Origin: Dichotomocladium elegans
Taxonomy: Eukaryota; Mucoromycota; Mucoromycetes; Mucorales; Lichtheimiaceae
Reading direction: 5' to 3'
Length of the DNA stretch: 64,000 nt
Assembly: GCA_025716815.1 (NCBI GenBank)
Contig: JAIXMN010000008.1
Location: 744,001-808,000 of the forward strand
Shown: piece by piece, positions 34,258 through 45,135 of the stretch
Layout: every line of letters starts with the position of its first letter
How positions within the stretch are numbered: the stretch's first letter is position 1
Notes under the pieces: model-generated
What the model was told of the DNA's origin: nothing
Database searches by the model: none
The model's input: only the letters and a program-made list of their open reading frames with translations
Translations under genes and position numbers: made by a program

Positions 34258-34883
34258 CTAAGCGCGCGCATTTTGATGAGGCTGAGCCTGCACGTTCACG
34301 ATGGAATCAAGCAGCTTTTGGATGGCTTTGTCCTTATTCTCGGTGAAGAGGTTCTGGATCTCTGCGATTTTAGCATCCATCTCCTGGTCGACTACGGCCA
34401 GACTGGCATCCGACGCGCCGGCGTGCTAGGTACGACGGGGCATTCATCAGCAACCTATCCATGTTGTTTTTTTCTCCTTTTCATCGTACCTGAGAAACAA
34501 AGCTTTGGTACTCCTGGTTCTTTTGGGCCTTCAGTTGTTCGATTTCTTTGGTTGCCTCCAGACGAGCATCCTTCAGGCGCTGGATGCGGTCTACATATTC
34601 CGTTTGCGTTATATATAGCTCTGTGTCCGACAGGGGCTGTATGTGGGTAAGAGAAGAAAGAGAGTGTAGAGCCTTACATTGCTTTGCCTTTTCGACAATC
34701 TTGGCGGCCTCACGCTCGGCCTCCAGCAATGTGTTGATACCTTGCGAACTGGATGTAGCCTGCAAAGAGACCGGTTTAGATTTTACCAAGACGATTCCAC
34801 CACTCCCCCTTTTTTTTTTACTTCATCCTCTCCACATGCAGCCTGCACGCGCGATGGCTATGCATTCATTCTTTTCTTACCAT
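34258..34883 (-). CDS. VMA10: V-type H+-ATPase subunit G
   Basis: Four exons on the minus strand: 34883-34881 (the ATG only), 34759-34678, 34590-34490, 34425-34258; 117 residues. The spliced protein starts MATSSSQGINTLLEAEREAA and continues KIVEKAKQYRIQRLKDARLE, then ATKEIEQLKAQKNQEYQSF. The opening 'GI..LL.AE.EA..IV.KA..YR..RLK.A' is the signature of subunit G, which with subunit E forms the peripheral stalk of the vacuolar proton pump. Length is close to yeast Vma10 (114 residues). A first coding exon holding only the initiator codon is odd but is supported by ATG|gtaaga and an exact phase-0 join. Confidence 0.88.
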
Positions 34884-35446
34884 GGTTTGAAATGTGAAAT
34901 GAAACTGAAAGGAGATGGGCGTTACGCGAGAACTTGAAACGAGCCCGTTCTTATTCAAGGGCCGATTTTACGCCCTAGAGTGGTGTGTTCCCTATGGGTT
35001 CTCTTCCCTCTTTCTTTCTTCCTTTCTTAATTTTTTTTCTTACAAAAAAGGATGCGCGGTAGCAAAAAAAAAAAAAAAGGCTCAGATGCGTCAACATTAG
35101 CAAAGTCTTCAAAGTGCATCAAAAGACAGGAGGCATACACGTGCGGCTCTGTCTTAAACACTCGCCGCTTTAACCAATCTGGATGTTGTTGCTATCGGCA
35201 TTTTTATCCTTCCTGTCCTACCCGCCCATCAAGAGGACAGCGGTATCGTTTGAGAGCATACATCAGGAGTTGATTTACATATATACGCATTAGCAGTAGA
35301 GAGATCACCGATCCTCTTTTCTGTCTTTTGCTTGGGATGATGGGCGGGGTGCCCGTGGCGGGTGGGGTTTGTGGTCCGGGCTGGGGAAGGGTGAGGGTTG
35401 AAAGAAAATTTTGCCTTTCGCCCAGCCGTGATCGTCCTGAACCTTC
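34884..35446. other. Divergent promoter region
   Basis: About 560 bp shared between the V-ATPase G gene and the THUMP methyltransferase gene. It holds A-runs near 35065-35078 and a G-rich stretch at 35342-35396. No coding frame is supported. Confidence 0.4.
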
Positions 35447-36827
35447 ATGTCTGATCCGGCACATCCTGCTGTTCATGTGCTTTTCCATGTTCCCGAAGGC
35501 CTCGAGTTTGTCGCGCTGGAGGAGATCAAAGCCCGTCTACAAATGATCGACGAGGGGAACAATAATGGCGCAGCAAGTTTTCTGGAAGAAACAGGCACTG
35601 GGCGTGTGCATGTCATTGTACCGCACGCTTGGGATCTGCGGGGCATGGTGCGTGGGCTGCAAACATCGCCCTTGCGGAGCGTATACAGCATTATGCTCGT
35701 TGCATCAAAGACGACACTTTCGCAGACGGCATTTGCCGATCCCGATCAGACCGTGGCAGTGCTTGCAAACCAGACCGAGACATGCGACTGGGGACCTGTG
35801 ATTGAAGCTGCCAGTTGCTCTTCTTATCCAACCGGCATTGCAACATCGTCGCCGCCGCCGCCGCCGACCTTTCGTGGCACATTTCTCAAGGGCCAGCTCA
35901 AGCACCCTGTTCGATCGCAAACGCTCGCGGGCCATGTCGGTTTTGCGTTCTCGAAGCGATTCCCGACGTGGAAGGTTCAACTTGAGCAGTACGACTATGA
36001 GGTGGTCGGCCTGTGGATGGACGATGCACGGTTCCTCGAGGAGGGCCATCACGAGGGCGACATCACGCTGCTCGTCGGTCTGAGCGTGCAGCAGCTCCCG
36101 GACACAAAGTATCGCAACCGAGTCTTCTTTGGGCGGACGAGCCTCAATCCGCCCATTGCCTATTGCCTTGCACGGCTGGCCAACCCCAGGGCGGGCGACA
36201 TCGTGCTTGACATGTGCTGTGGTACAGGCACCATCCCCATCGAGGGCGGCGCTGCTTTCCCTGACACGCTCTGGCTCGGTAGTGAAGGTGAGGGCAACAG
36301 CGCGTCCGCGTGGGGGTGGATTGGGAAGCGGGAAAAGAGATTAAAAAAAAAATAACGATCACCCATGAATAGTCAAGGTCAAGACACTCTGCCAAAAGGC
36401 ACAGGGTAACGTCGATCACGCGCAGCTCAAGAATGTCAACCTCTTCTTGGGTGACGGGCGAAAGATGTGCCTACGTGACGGGTGCGTGGACATGGTGGTG
36501 TCGGATTGGCCATGGGGTATGCGTGAAGGCTCGTACTCGACCATTCAAAAGGTTCGATATATATACACAGTCTGATATGCGGGTGGGGGAGGAATGTTCT
36601 GTCTACTAATCCACCGTTTTTTCCCAAAGCTCTACCCGAAATTTATCCGACAAATCAGTAACGTGCTGAGGCCGAAGGGCAAGGCCTACATCGTAACGCA
36701 GGGCCGCAAACTGCTCGACCGTGTTTTGAGCTATCCGTGGTGTAAAGAAATGTGGGATGTCGACAGAATAGTGACGGTTGGGATTGGGGGCTATAAGGTG
36801 TACTTGTACATGATGACCAGAAAATGA
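35447..36827 (+). CDS. THUMP-domain tRNA guanine-N2 methyltransferase (THUMPD3/Trm14-like)
   Basis: Three exons, 35447-36287, 36373-36551, 36630-36827; 405 residues. The N-terminal half matches the ferredoxin-like/THUMP part (VHVLFHVPEGLEFVALEEIK, later AFSKRFPTWKVQLEQYDYEV and GDITLLVGLSVQ). The C-terminal half is a class I SAM methyltransferase, with LNPPIAYCLARLANPRAGDI leading to motif I DMCCGTGTIPIE and the catalytic-type motif SDWPWGMREGS. 'TSL.P.IA..L..LA....GD...D..CGTGTI..E' is typical of THUMPD3/TrmN enzymes, which methylate tRNA guanosine (position 6 in known members) at N2. Human THUMPD3 has DLPFG where this protein has DWPWG. The frame is exact across both introns. Confidence 0.85.
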
Positions 36828-37145
36828 GGATGGCCTCTCGTTTAGAAACTGCGTAATTCAAGACCATTTTTGTTTTGGTTCCTTGCATCGAACCGATAAG
36901 GATCCAGGCGATACGGATGCATCTGGCACAAGGGAGAAAGGTTGTGTAATCTAGGGACTGACATTGTCTGTGCGTGCACAAAAAGGCCAATTTGGAGCAC
37001 GAGCAAATTGGATCTTAGTCATCAAGAGATGGATGGAGATAAAAAGCGTGGGGGGGAGTGCGGACATCATCATCCATCCAGCATTCATCTCTCTCTTTTT
37101 GTTTCTCGCATGTTTTAAAGACAGCAGGAAAATAAAAAAATAAAA
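36828..37145. other. Spacer, no gene seen
   Basis: About 320 bp between the methyltransferase and pantothenate kinase genes; AT-rich just before the second start codon. Confidence 0.4.
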
Positions 37146-39195
37146 ATGACCACCACCTCGTCTCCAACGCCGCCCACTCAAATTCAGCCATCGTTTCTTC
37201 CGTCGTATTATCTAACCATGAACGTTCTTGGCGCCTCTGTGTCCGAGGCTGCGACCTTTGGAGCCCACGAAACAAGGGATATCGTCCTGCCAAACCAAAC
37301 CGAGCATGTCTCTCAGATCGCCGTCGATGTAAAAACCCGCACCCAGCCCTATACACACACACACACTCTCTTGCGAAAAGAAAAGAGCGAGTGGACCGAT
37401 AAGAAAAGCAGCCTTCTTGAGGCTCATCTCTTTCATGGTCTTCCCCCCTCCTCCCACTAGCTCTTTCTTTTCCCGCGCGCGCTCTCTCTCTCTCTCGCCC
37501 TTCTTCTTCGTCTTTTAATCGCCACATTATATAGATTGGCGGCTCGCTTGCAAAGATTGTTTACTTTACATCATCCGTCGATCGCAAGGGCGGACGTCTT
37601 CACTTCAAAAAGTTCGAGACGGAAAAGATTGACGACTGCATCGACTTTATTGCCGAGCTCGTCGAGGACTCTCGCCACCTTACGGATTACAACGGCCATG
37701 AGCAAGTCCTGAAAGCCACAGGCGGAGGCGCTCACCTCTATCACGAGAAGCTGTCAAAACGCCTGCCGGGCATAGTAGTACAAAAGGAAGACGAAATGGA
37801 ATGCCTCATAAACGGTAAGAAGGATGATAAATATAATATATATGTGCCACCGAAGAAGACGACGGACTTGCACCCCGATTGAGGGGGGAGAGGGTGTGGG
37901 GAAGCGATGCGCAGAAATTAGAACTTCAAGGTCTGACATTAGGCCTTCTGCAGGCCTCAACTTTTTCATCACCGAGATACCTTACGAAGCGTTTACCTAT
38001 AACGAAGATGATCCCAATCCAATGCAGTTTGAGGAAACCACTCAAGACGTATACCCGTACATGGTAAGCGGTCGTAGAGAGATGGCCTGAGAAGGGGTAG
38101 ATACGGATGTGTTGACAGCCAATTTGGGGGGTGGTGCGATCCAATGTTCTCTTAGCTGGTCAATATCGGATCCGGTGTCAGGTAACTGGGGAGGGTGGTA
38201 CGAGATGGTATGACCGAGTAAAGAAAAAGTCTCTCACGCGTCATGTCGTTCTCGAAAAGCATACTCAAAGTGACCGGCCCTGACCAATTCGTTCGAATCA
38301 GCGGTACTTCGGTAAACAAAAAGTTGGAGCACATCGGGTAAATGACACCACTGACAGACGAGAATGTGGGAACGGTAATTTAGCTCGGAGGCGGAACGCT
38401 CTGGGGACTCTTGTCGCTCTTAACGAATGCCAAGAACTTTGATGGTAATATGGAGGTGGGAAATGTTCTCATGGCGGGGATTTCTAATCCGTAGAGACGA
38501 CCAGATATGCTCGAACTGTCACAGAAAGGAGATAATCGGAACGTCGATCTTCTGGTGGGGGATATCTATGGATCGGATTATAGTAAGCTCGGCCTGAAAG
38601 CGTCCAGAATAGCATCAAGTTTTGGGAAAGTCTTCAAGCAGGGCATACGGCAATCGCAGGATAGCTTTTCACAAGCAGATATCTCAAAAAGTCTGTTGTT
38701 CATGGTCAGGTAAGAAAGACACACGGATGCTGCAGGGTCGAAGGACCGTGAAACAGAATGGCTGAGTATTAAGTACACGACACGCTGTAGCAACAACATT
38801 GGCCAAATTGCCTACTTGAATGCACAGCAGCATGGGCTCAAACGTATCTACTTCGGCGGCTGCTTTATCCGGGGCCACCCGATAACCATGAACACCCTCT
38901 CTTACGCGATCAACTTTTGGTCGCAAGGTGAGATGAAGGCCCTCTTCCTTCGTCACGAAGGCCACCTTGGTGCAACAGGCGCGGTAAGTGAATTTCCTTT
39001 GATCCTGGTTACTTTTTTTTTTTCTTTTACTGATCTGTTTTGTATCAGTTCCTGAAGCATAAGCCTATCCGCAAAGCACGGCACTCATTCTCGTATTCCG
39101 AAAACTTTCGGCCAGGCATTGTGGCAACGCCTAGCGGTGTCTACGATGTTCTGGAGAAAACAAAATTAGAGTTGCGGTCTGACGACGCGATTTGA
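37146..39195 (+). CDS. CAB1: Pantothenate kinase (type II, eukaryotic)
   Basis: Nine exons: 37146-37328, 37535-37814, 37954-38063, 38156-38181, 38260-38311, 38384-38444, 38505-38709, 38791-38983, 39049-39195; 418 residues. It catalyses ATP-dependent phosphorylation of pantothenate, the first step of coenzyme A synthesis. Diagnostic segments in order: [15 protein letters not shown] (nucleotide-binding), [80 protein letters not shown] and [13 protein letters not shown]. These are hallmarks of fungal and animal PanK. The N-terminal 50 residues are low complexity and start [12 protein letters not shown]. Every intron phase joins the frame; exon 4 is only 26 nt and encodes LVNIGSGV. Feedback inhibition by acyl-CoA is known for the family and not visible here. 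Confidence 0.92.
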
Positions 39196-39899
39196 AAAAA
39201 AAAAAATTAGATACTGTAAAAAGAAAAATGCCCCATCCTACATCACCCTCTTTCCTTCAATCAGTTTTACTTCCTCTTGTCTCTCCCCTCACCTCGAACC
39301 CTCTATTTTGTAGTAGAATGCTTTATCGTTTTCCTTATATTATACTTATTAAACGGATAAAAATCCACCCCTCCCCCAAAGGGAATATTATAAACATCCC
39401 AGGTTGGGAGAGCTTTCCTATCAGGCAGAATGTATCATTACAACGTTGTCTGCTGCATCCCCCCTCCCCCGAACGATCGGCTCAGACCCGGTTGATTGAC
39501 ATGCTAGGGTACGGGGACTGCGTTTCCGAGTTACAGGGTGTGCTTTCGGCTGTAGCCATGACAGGAAGATCATCCAGGTGCAGATCTCTTGTGGTCCCGT
39601 CCGTTCACCATCGTTCGCCAGCAGCAATAACGGATATAAAAGTAACCATCGATGAGCATAGATAGTCAGGTCATGTCAGGTCAGGTGGTTCTCGTCCATG
39701 ACATCATGGCTTCGACCTCTTATTTTTTTCACCTTATTCATCACCACATGAAAGTTCGTCTCTCTCTATGGAGAAGCGACGTCATTGACTTTTTTTTTAT
39801 TTATTTACAAAATAAAAACGAGAGCATGTGTTTGGCACACTCCCGTATGAATTTTTATCTAGCAAATGGCGGGCCGATGTGGGTTGGAGGTTATAGAGT
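39196..39899. other. Convergent spacer, no gene seen
   Basis: About 700 bp between the 3' ends of the pantothenate kinase and carrier genes. It is T/C-rich with several T-runs (for example 39790-39803). No convincing coding frame. Confidence 0.45.
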
Positions 39900-40386
39900 C
39901 TATTTCTGGCCGGTGGAGGAAGAAGACGATGACGGCGAAGATGAGGCCAGGAGCGGTCCACTGTCCTGGGTCTTGTCTGTAAAGTTATCCAACCACTTCT
40001 TCACCTTTTCGTAGACGACAAAGGTGACCGACTGGCCAGGAGCCACGCGCAACACGCGGGGTGTCAATCCCTTGTAGAAGGCCCGCAAACCCTCCTTTGT
40101 GTATATCTCGGTGGTCACGGTCTTGAACTGTTGCCAACCGCTGCCGCTGAGGGAGGTTGCCTTCTGGATGCGGGTTTTGATGGTGTCGATCGGAGCATTT
40201 GTAAGGGGACCCATCGCACCCGAGATACCACCAATGACCAGGGTCTGGTACGCCGGCAGGTCTTCAACGTTTTGGACCTTCTTGCCAATGCGCTTTAATT
40301 CCTGGTATGCGGTAAAGTTGGCTGCCTGGTTGGTAGCTTTATGGGAGAAAAGAAAAGAGTTTATCAGTGTGCAAGAATAATGACAT

Positions 40387-40422
<36 letters not shown>

Positions 40423-41238
40423 CATGTATGTGTCCATGCATGCGCTCGAGAGGGTTTGCATCCATGTGTGTAAAGGTCATTTCCCGACCCTTTTACCTTG
40501 TCGTAAAGCGGTCAGCGTAACACCTCTGTACAGAGTGCGCACGCCCTCTTCCTTGACGATGGTGTAAAATGCATGAGGAGCGTTGCGGTACTTTGGAATA
40601 TCCATTGGGTCGGCCATCGAGTGACGCTGTGCCTGCAGGCGGATCTTGATCAGGTCCATGGGCGAAACGACCAGTACCGCTTCGGTCGTTCCAGCAGCAA
40701 GACCGGCTGGTCAAAACATATCGCAGCACAACGCATTGAGTTATTTTCATATGCAAGAGAGAGCACACACTGTTTTTCGTCCATTTTCATTCTTTACCAA
40801 GAAAGATTCCCGTTCGACTCGTCACCCCATCCTCGTTCGCCAACCAGCCCTTGTAGAGCTCAAAGGAACTGAAGCGGATCGCCATCTTGGGTACAATGCC
40901 AGCAATCACAGCACCCAACCCTTTATACAGGGCCCAGAACGACTCGTTCTTCGCAATCCGGATACCCACCCCGAGAAAGCTAAGATTTCGGCCCTAGAAC
41001 AAGACAGACAAACCAACGAACGATAGACCGCAATGCGTGAGAAAGACGATGGAGACTTGTTTTGTATGTCGTTTTTTACCGATGCGCTGCGCTGGGCTTT
41101 CTTTGCAAGCTGCATTCGGACCTTGACGGTGTCGAGTGGATGGCAAGTGCAAGCTTCCATAAAACCGGCCGCGCCGCCAGCGACAAAGTGGGTCAAGAGT
41201 GGAGTCTTCTGGCCGTTGCTGCTTGCGTTTCTGCTCAT
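39900..41238 (-). CDS. SFC1: Mitochondrial succinate-fumarate carrier
   Basis: Four exons on minus: 41238-41080, 40993-40798, 40706-40497, 40336-39900; 333 residues. Three tandem mitochondrial-carrier repeats are seen. Their signature motifs are CHPLDTVKVRMQ, SPMDLIKIRLQ and APIDTIKTRIQ (PX[DE]XX[KR]), each followed by a G-rich helix segment such as YKGLGAVIAGIVPKMAIRFS. The run of residues matches yeast Sfc1 (Acr1), which swaps cytosolic succinate for mitochondrial fumarate and is needed for growth on two-carbon compounds and for gluconeogenesis. The first repeat begins LLTHFVAGGAAGFMEACTCH. The C-terminus is Ser-rich. The substrate is assigned by overall resemblance, so another di- or tricarboxylate remains possible. 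Confidence 0.85.
40395..40424 (+). repeat. (CA)n(GA)n microsatellite in an intron
   Basis: CA run joined to a GA run, within the third intron (40337-40496) of the carrier gene. Confidence 0.8.
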
Positions 41239-41706
41239 TTGGACGGAAGAGAAAGACGGAAAAGAGAGAAGACGGCGTCCCCCGCACTCTCCTTTTATGC
41301 AGAGAAAAAAGGTTCTTAATTATCATATGCTTCCCACATGCCGCCTGCCTTGTTGTGTCACCTACAGTATTTTTTAACGGGCGCGCGCACATGCGCTCCC
41401 GCCGCCGCCTCACAACTCATCCACGCTATCAACCTCGTTTGACTTGCAAATGATGCTGGTAAAGAATATATATATATATAGAGAGAGAGAGAGAAAGAGA
41501 GAGCGAGGAAAAAAGAAAATGGCTCTCCATGTCGACCCGCAGATGAAACGCAAGCCGTGGCTAGCCTTCCCACGGCGATAGCTGGATCAGATCCTTTGGG
41601 CCTTGAGGTGCGAATGACAGGCGGAGTTTTTCAGACTTCTTGCTCTTTTCATCTGCACAAAAAAAAATTTTCGAGAACACGCTTCCTCTTTTTGTTGCTG
41701 TCCGAA
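41239..41706. other. Divergent promoter between the carrier and zuotin genes
   Basis: About 470 bp, with a (TA)n(GA)n microsatellite at 41466-41507. A frame covering 41557-41706 (SLPTAIAGSDPLGLEV) resembles the MFSLPT start of yeast zuotin but has no ATG and no clear splice to the gene. It may be an upstream exon. Confidence 0.4.
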
Positions 41707-43224
41707 ATGTCACTTATGCTTGATTTCTTGCTCCCTCCCCCACCTGCTTCATACAAGGCCGACCAGACCCATGCTGTTCACGGTCGATTGACCGGTAGGT
41801 TACTTTCATCACCCAAAAGATATTCTAGTCTCGCTATGGCATCATTTTGATTTGCATGTTTTATACCCTTTCATTAGCCCCTGCTGATCGTCTTCTCGAA
41901 CCTGTCGGCCCAAGCTTCTTTGCCTACGCCCGCCGCAAGAGACACAACCGCACCTTCTCTGAGGATGAACGCCATCTTGCCGAAGAAAAGGCCAACCAGA
42001 TCGTTGAGGAGGAGACGGTTGATTTCGAATACGAGGATGTCGACATTGATACTGTCAACACAGACCCCACGAACTGGAAGGTATGGAATCAAAACACCTT
42101 AAGATACGTTTGCTCCAGACACACTCAGCACCCAGTTACCATCGCTGTCCGCGCCCCCATTCCTTTTTTTTTTTAGTCCCAAGATAATTATGCCGTGCTT
42201 GGCTTGTCGAAGCTCCGTTACAAGGCTAACGAGGAACAGATCAAGAAGGCTCACCGTCGCATGGTCCTTCTTCACCATCCCGACAAGAAGGCCGACAAGA
42301 ACGATGATGCCTTCTTCAAGTGCATTGCCAAGGCGTACGATACGTTGATGAATCCCGAGACCCGTCGCCAGTATGACTCTGTTGATTTCGGTATGGCAGA
42401 CATCGACAGCGATGTTCCGACTGCGAAGTCTGTTGGCGACTTTTATGAGCTCTGGCGCCCCGTGTTTGAGCGCGAGGCACGTTTCTCTAACCAGCAACCT
42501 GTCCCCACTCTGGGTGGCCCCGAGTCGACCAAGGAAGAGGTGGAACACTTCTACAGCTTCTGGTACAACTTTGACTCGTGGCGTTCATTCGAGTGGCTGG
42601 ATAAGGAGGGTGCCGAGGGTGCGGACAAGTAAGTCATGTTTGAAGAGCGAAGGAAGAAGAAGGGATATTGAATGGGTTGTATTTCAATGTAGCCGTGATG
42701 ATAAGCGCTACCAAGAGAAGAAGAACCGTGCCCAGCGTGCTCAGCTCAAGAAGGAGGATAATGCCCGTCTTCGCAAGTTGGTTGACGTCTGTCTCTCGGT
42801 GGATCCTCGCATTGCTCAGTTCCGTGCTGAGGATAAGAAGAAGCGCAATGCAAAGAAGGATGCCAAGGCTGCTGAGGCCAAGGCTGCTGCTGAGGCTGCT
42901 GCGAAGAAGGCTAGGGAGGAAAAGATGGCTGCAAAGAAAGCCCAGGAGGAAGCCAAGGCTGCTGCTGAGGCTGCAAAGAAGGACAAAGAGGCCGTCAAGC
43001 GAGCCATCAAGAAGGAGAAGAAGACCATCAAGAATTTGTTCAAGGATAACAACTACGGCATTGAGAACCCCACTCCTGAGCAGATCAACACTCAGCTTAC
43101 CCTCCTCGATGACGTCCTGGCCAAGAACAAGGGCGCTGATCAGCTGGAGAAGCTCCGCAAGGATCTTGAGCAGGCTGTCAAGGACGGCAAGCTTGGTGAG
43201 GTGTTTGCTAGCTATGCCAAATAA
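41707..43224 (+). CDS. ZUO1: Zuotin, J-domain subunit of the ribosome-associated complex
   Basis: Four exons, 41707-41794, 41878-42080, 42177-42628, 42693-43224; 424 residues as given. The J domain (NYAVLGLSKLRYKANEEQIK, then LHHPDK with the HPD tripeptide, then CIAKAYDTLMNPETRRQYDS) is followed by the zuotin-homology region (DFYELWRPVFEREARFS, EHFYSFWYNFDSWRSFEWLD, NRDDKRYQEKKNRAQRAQLK) and a long charged Lys/Glu/Ala helix. That order is diagnostic of Zuo1/MPP11. Zuotin sits near the ribosome tunnel exit and, with the Hsp70 Ssz1, stimulates Ssb to fold nascent chains. The basic helix matches the rRNA-binding middle domain. An upstream exon could extend the N-terminus. The 3' end is only about 45 bp from the converging gene. 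Confidence 0.9.
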
Positions 43225-43268
43225 ATAATGGGGAATAAAAGGCAACGTGCAGTAGATTATTATTATTA

Positions 43269-44229
43269 TTATGCATGATTGGTTTGTGCATCATCATCAT
43301 CCGACTCGCTCAAGAAGCTGTCGACATCTAATCGCCGTTCTAATGCGCTGAATTCGACCGATGGTTCACGCACATCATCGAAATCTACTCTTGCCGACCT
43401 CGCTGACAGGGAATGCTTGTTTCTAGAATCAACTCCTTTTTTTTAGAGAGAGAGACTCGAATCATGAGGATGGTGGTGGACTTACTTTCGAACCATCATG
43501 AAAAGCCGAAAGAACTGGACACAATTCCGAATGACAAGCAGGATTGTATCGAGAATGGCTTCGCTCCGCTCTCCTGCGGAACAACCCGAAGCAATTACGA
43601 TCAACGTGATTGCACAGAGCGCAACAAGCACTGTATCAATGATGTTCCATACTGACTTCCAGTAGGCCTACGGTCCCATGCGTGCGAGAATGCACGCACA
43701 TGTACATATCAGCATGGGGGCGTCTTGATGGATCTGTGATATTACGATGTTGAGTTTGTTTACCCTTCGCAATGCGACGAGCCGAATGCCGACCTCGGCA
43801 ATCATGGCGAAATTGATGATACTCTCAAAGATGATAAAAAGTAACGTAGGACTAGAGCACCATCACTTGCAATTATTTTCCCACATCAAACAAACGGGAC
43901 GCTTTGCTCTCGCTCGCCCTTTCTTTTTCGAAATTAAACTCACCATGTATCCTGCAGCGACTAGTTTGGCGAAGGACGAGATATAAGAAAAACAATGGGC
44001 CCAACGGGAAGCTGTCAGTTTCCAAGTCCCTCTTCTCTCATGCCGAATTTACCAAAAGAATGGAAATCAAGCTGAGCAGCGCCAGCGCGAGGTAAAATAT
44101 GATATAGAATTGAGAGTACATGAAGCGATTGGCCATGCCTTGTATCATTTCTGACTTTGTAAGGCCATGTTGTGTCCGTGATGGCCGCTCTCCCAGCAAT
44201 CCTTCGGTGTCTTCGTCCAGAGTCTGCAT
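43269..44229 (-). CDS. Voltage-sensor-like ion-transport-domain membrane protein
   Basis: Five exons on minus: 44229-44053, 43960-43944, 43851-43764, 43667-43486, 43422-43269; 205 residues from the ATG at 44229. Four hydrophobic segments: YIIFYLALALLSLISILL (S1), TLLFIIFESIINFAMIAEV (S2), IIDTVLVALCAITLIVIA (S3), ILDTILLVIRNCVQFFRLF (S4). S4 carries spaced arginines (VIRNCVQFFRLFMMVRK) and S2 ends EVGIRLVAL. These match the voltage-sensing half of cation channels (Ion_trans), but no pore helix or selectivity filter follows; the tail is hydrophilic (LDVDSFLSESDDDD). Such stand-alone sensor proteins occur across fungi with little known function. Exon 2 is just 17 nt (TCGCTGCAGGATACATG) and gives the segment SLQDTCP. 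Upstream minus-strand frames at 44402-44540 may hold further 5' exons. Confidence 0.75.
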
Positions 44230-45135
44230 ATGTACGTCCGTCTTTGTGTCTGTGTTTCTGAGAAAAGAATGAAAGAGAGAGCAAGCAGACACACACTCAC
44301 GCGCGCGCTCGCAAAACAGAGAAAGAGAGAGAGGATGAGAAAAAAAATAGCGTTTTCTCTTCCCCCTCCTGTTTTCTTTTTCCCTTTTTGGTTGCAGCCA
44401 ATCACACGGATGGAACATGCAAAGCGGTGTATTCGCTCAACCCAATGAATCGATCAAGGTCTGTGGCACATTGAGGCTCGGGCCGTTTTGGAGCATGATT
44501 TTTAACCTGCTCATACGGAGAACCCGACTGCCCTGCACACACACACAGTGGGTTTCGAGTGGGGAGGAGGGGGAAAGCCGGTAAAGACCAACAAACTTTT
44601 ACTTTCTGGCAGAAGACCATTAGCAAACAGGAATGCTTTGCTCATCACCTCTTAATCCGTAAAACGCAGTTGTAGATTGTCTAGTTGTTCGAGAATAGGT
44701 GGATGTGGGCCCTTTGAATAGAGAGAGAGAAAAAGGTGCGTCATTGCTGGACAATGGATGAGGTAGGGTGGTGTCAAAAGAAAAGCTAGCTTTTTATATC
44801 TGCGTGAGTGCAGAGAATCGAATCATTGTGGGTCAGCGTTCTAATGCGTTCGGAGAATACGAGCGCTGCTCCTTTGGCAATAGGGGAGGGGCGCTGACGC
44901 CGAGGTAGGGTGGGCTTACGTAAACACGGGAGAGTGGGGAATCGAAAGGCGGGGTAGATGGTGTGTGAGAAAAGAAATTAACCCTATATCCCGAATCAAA
45001 ATTAACCGTTGTGTATGGACGCACAAAAAAAAGCATCGTCTCAGGCCACCAATATGAAGCAGTGGGGATCGATCGCTGACGCTGGTCCTCTTTCTCGCTT
45101 TCTCTTTCTCTCTCTCCCCCACTTTTTTCCTCAAC
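44230..45135. other. Divergent spacer, possibly with 5' exons of the sensor gene
   Basis: Minus-strand stretches at about 44410-44540 (containing GSPYEQVKNHAPKRPEPQCA) and 44648-44705 read like small exons, but I could not join them to the sensor gene with certainty. The rest is probably promoter for the Zn2Cys6 gene to the right. Confidence 0.35.
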
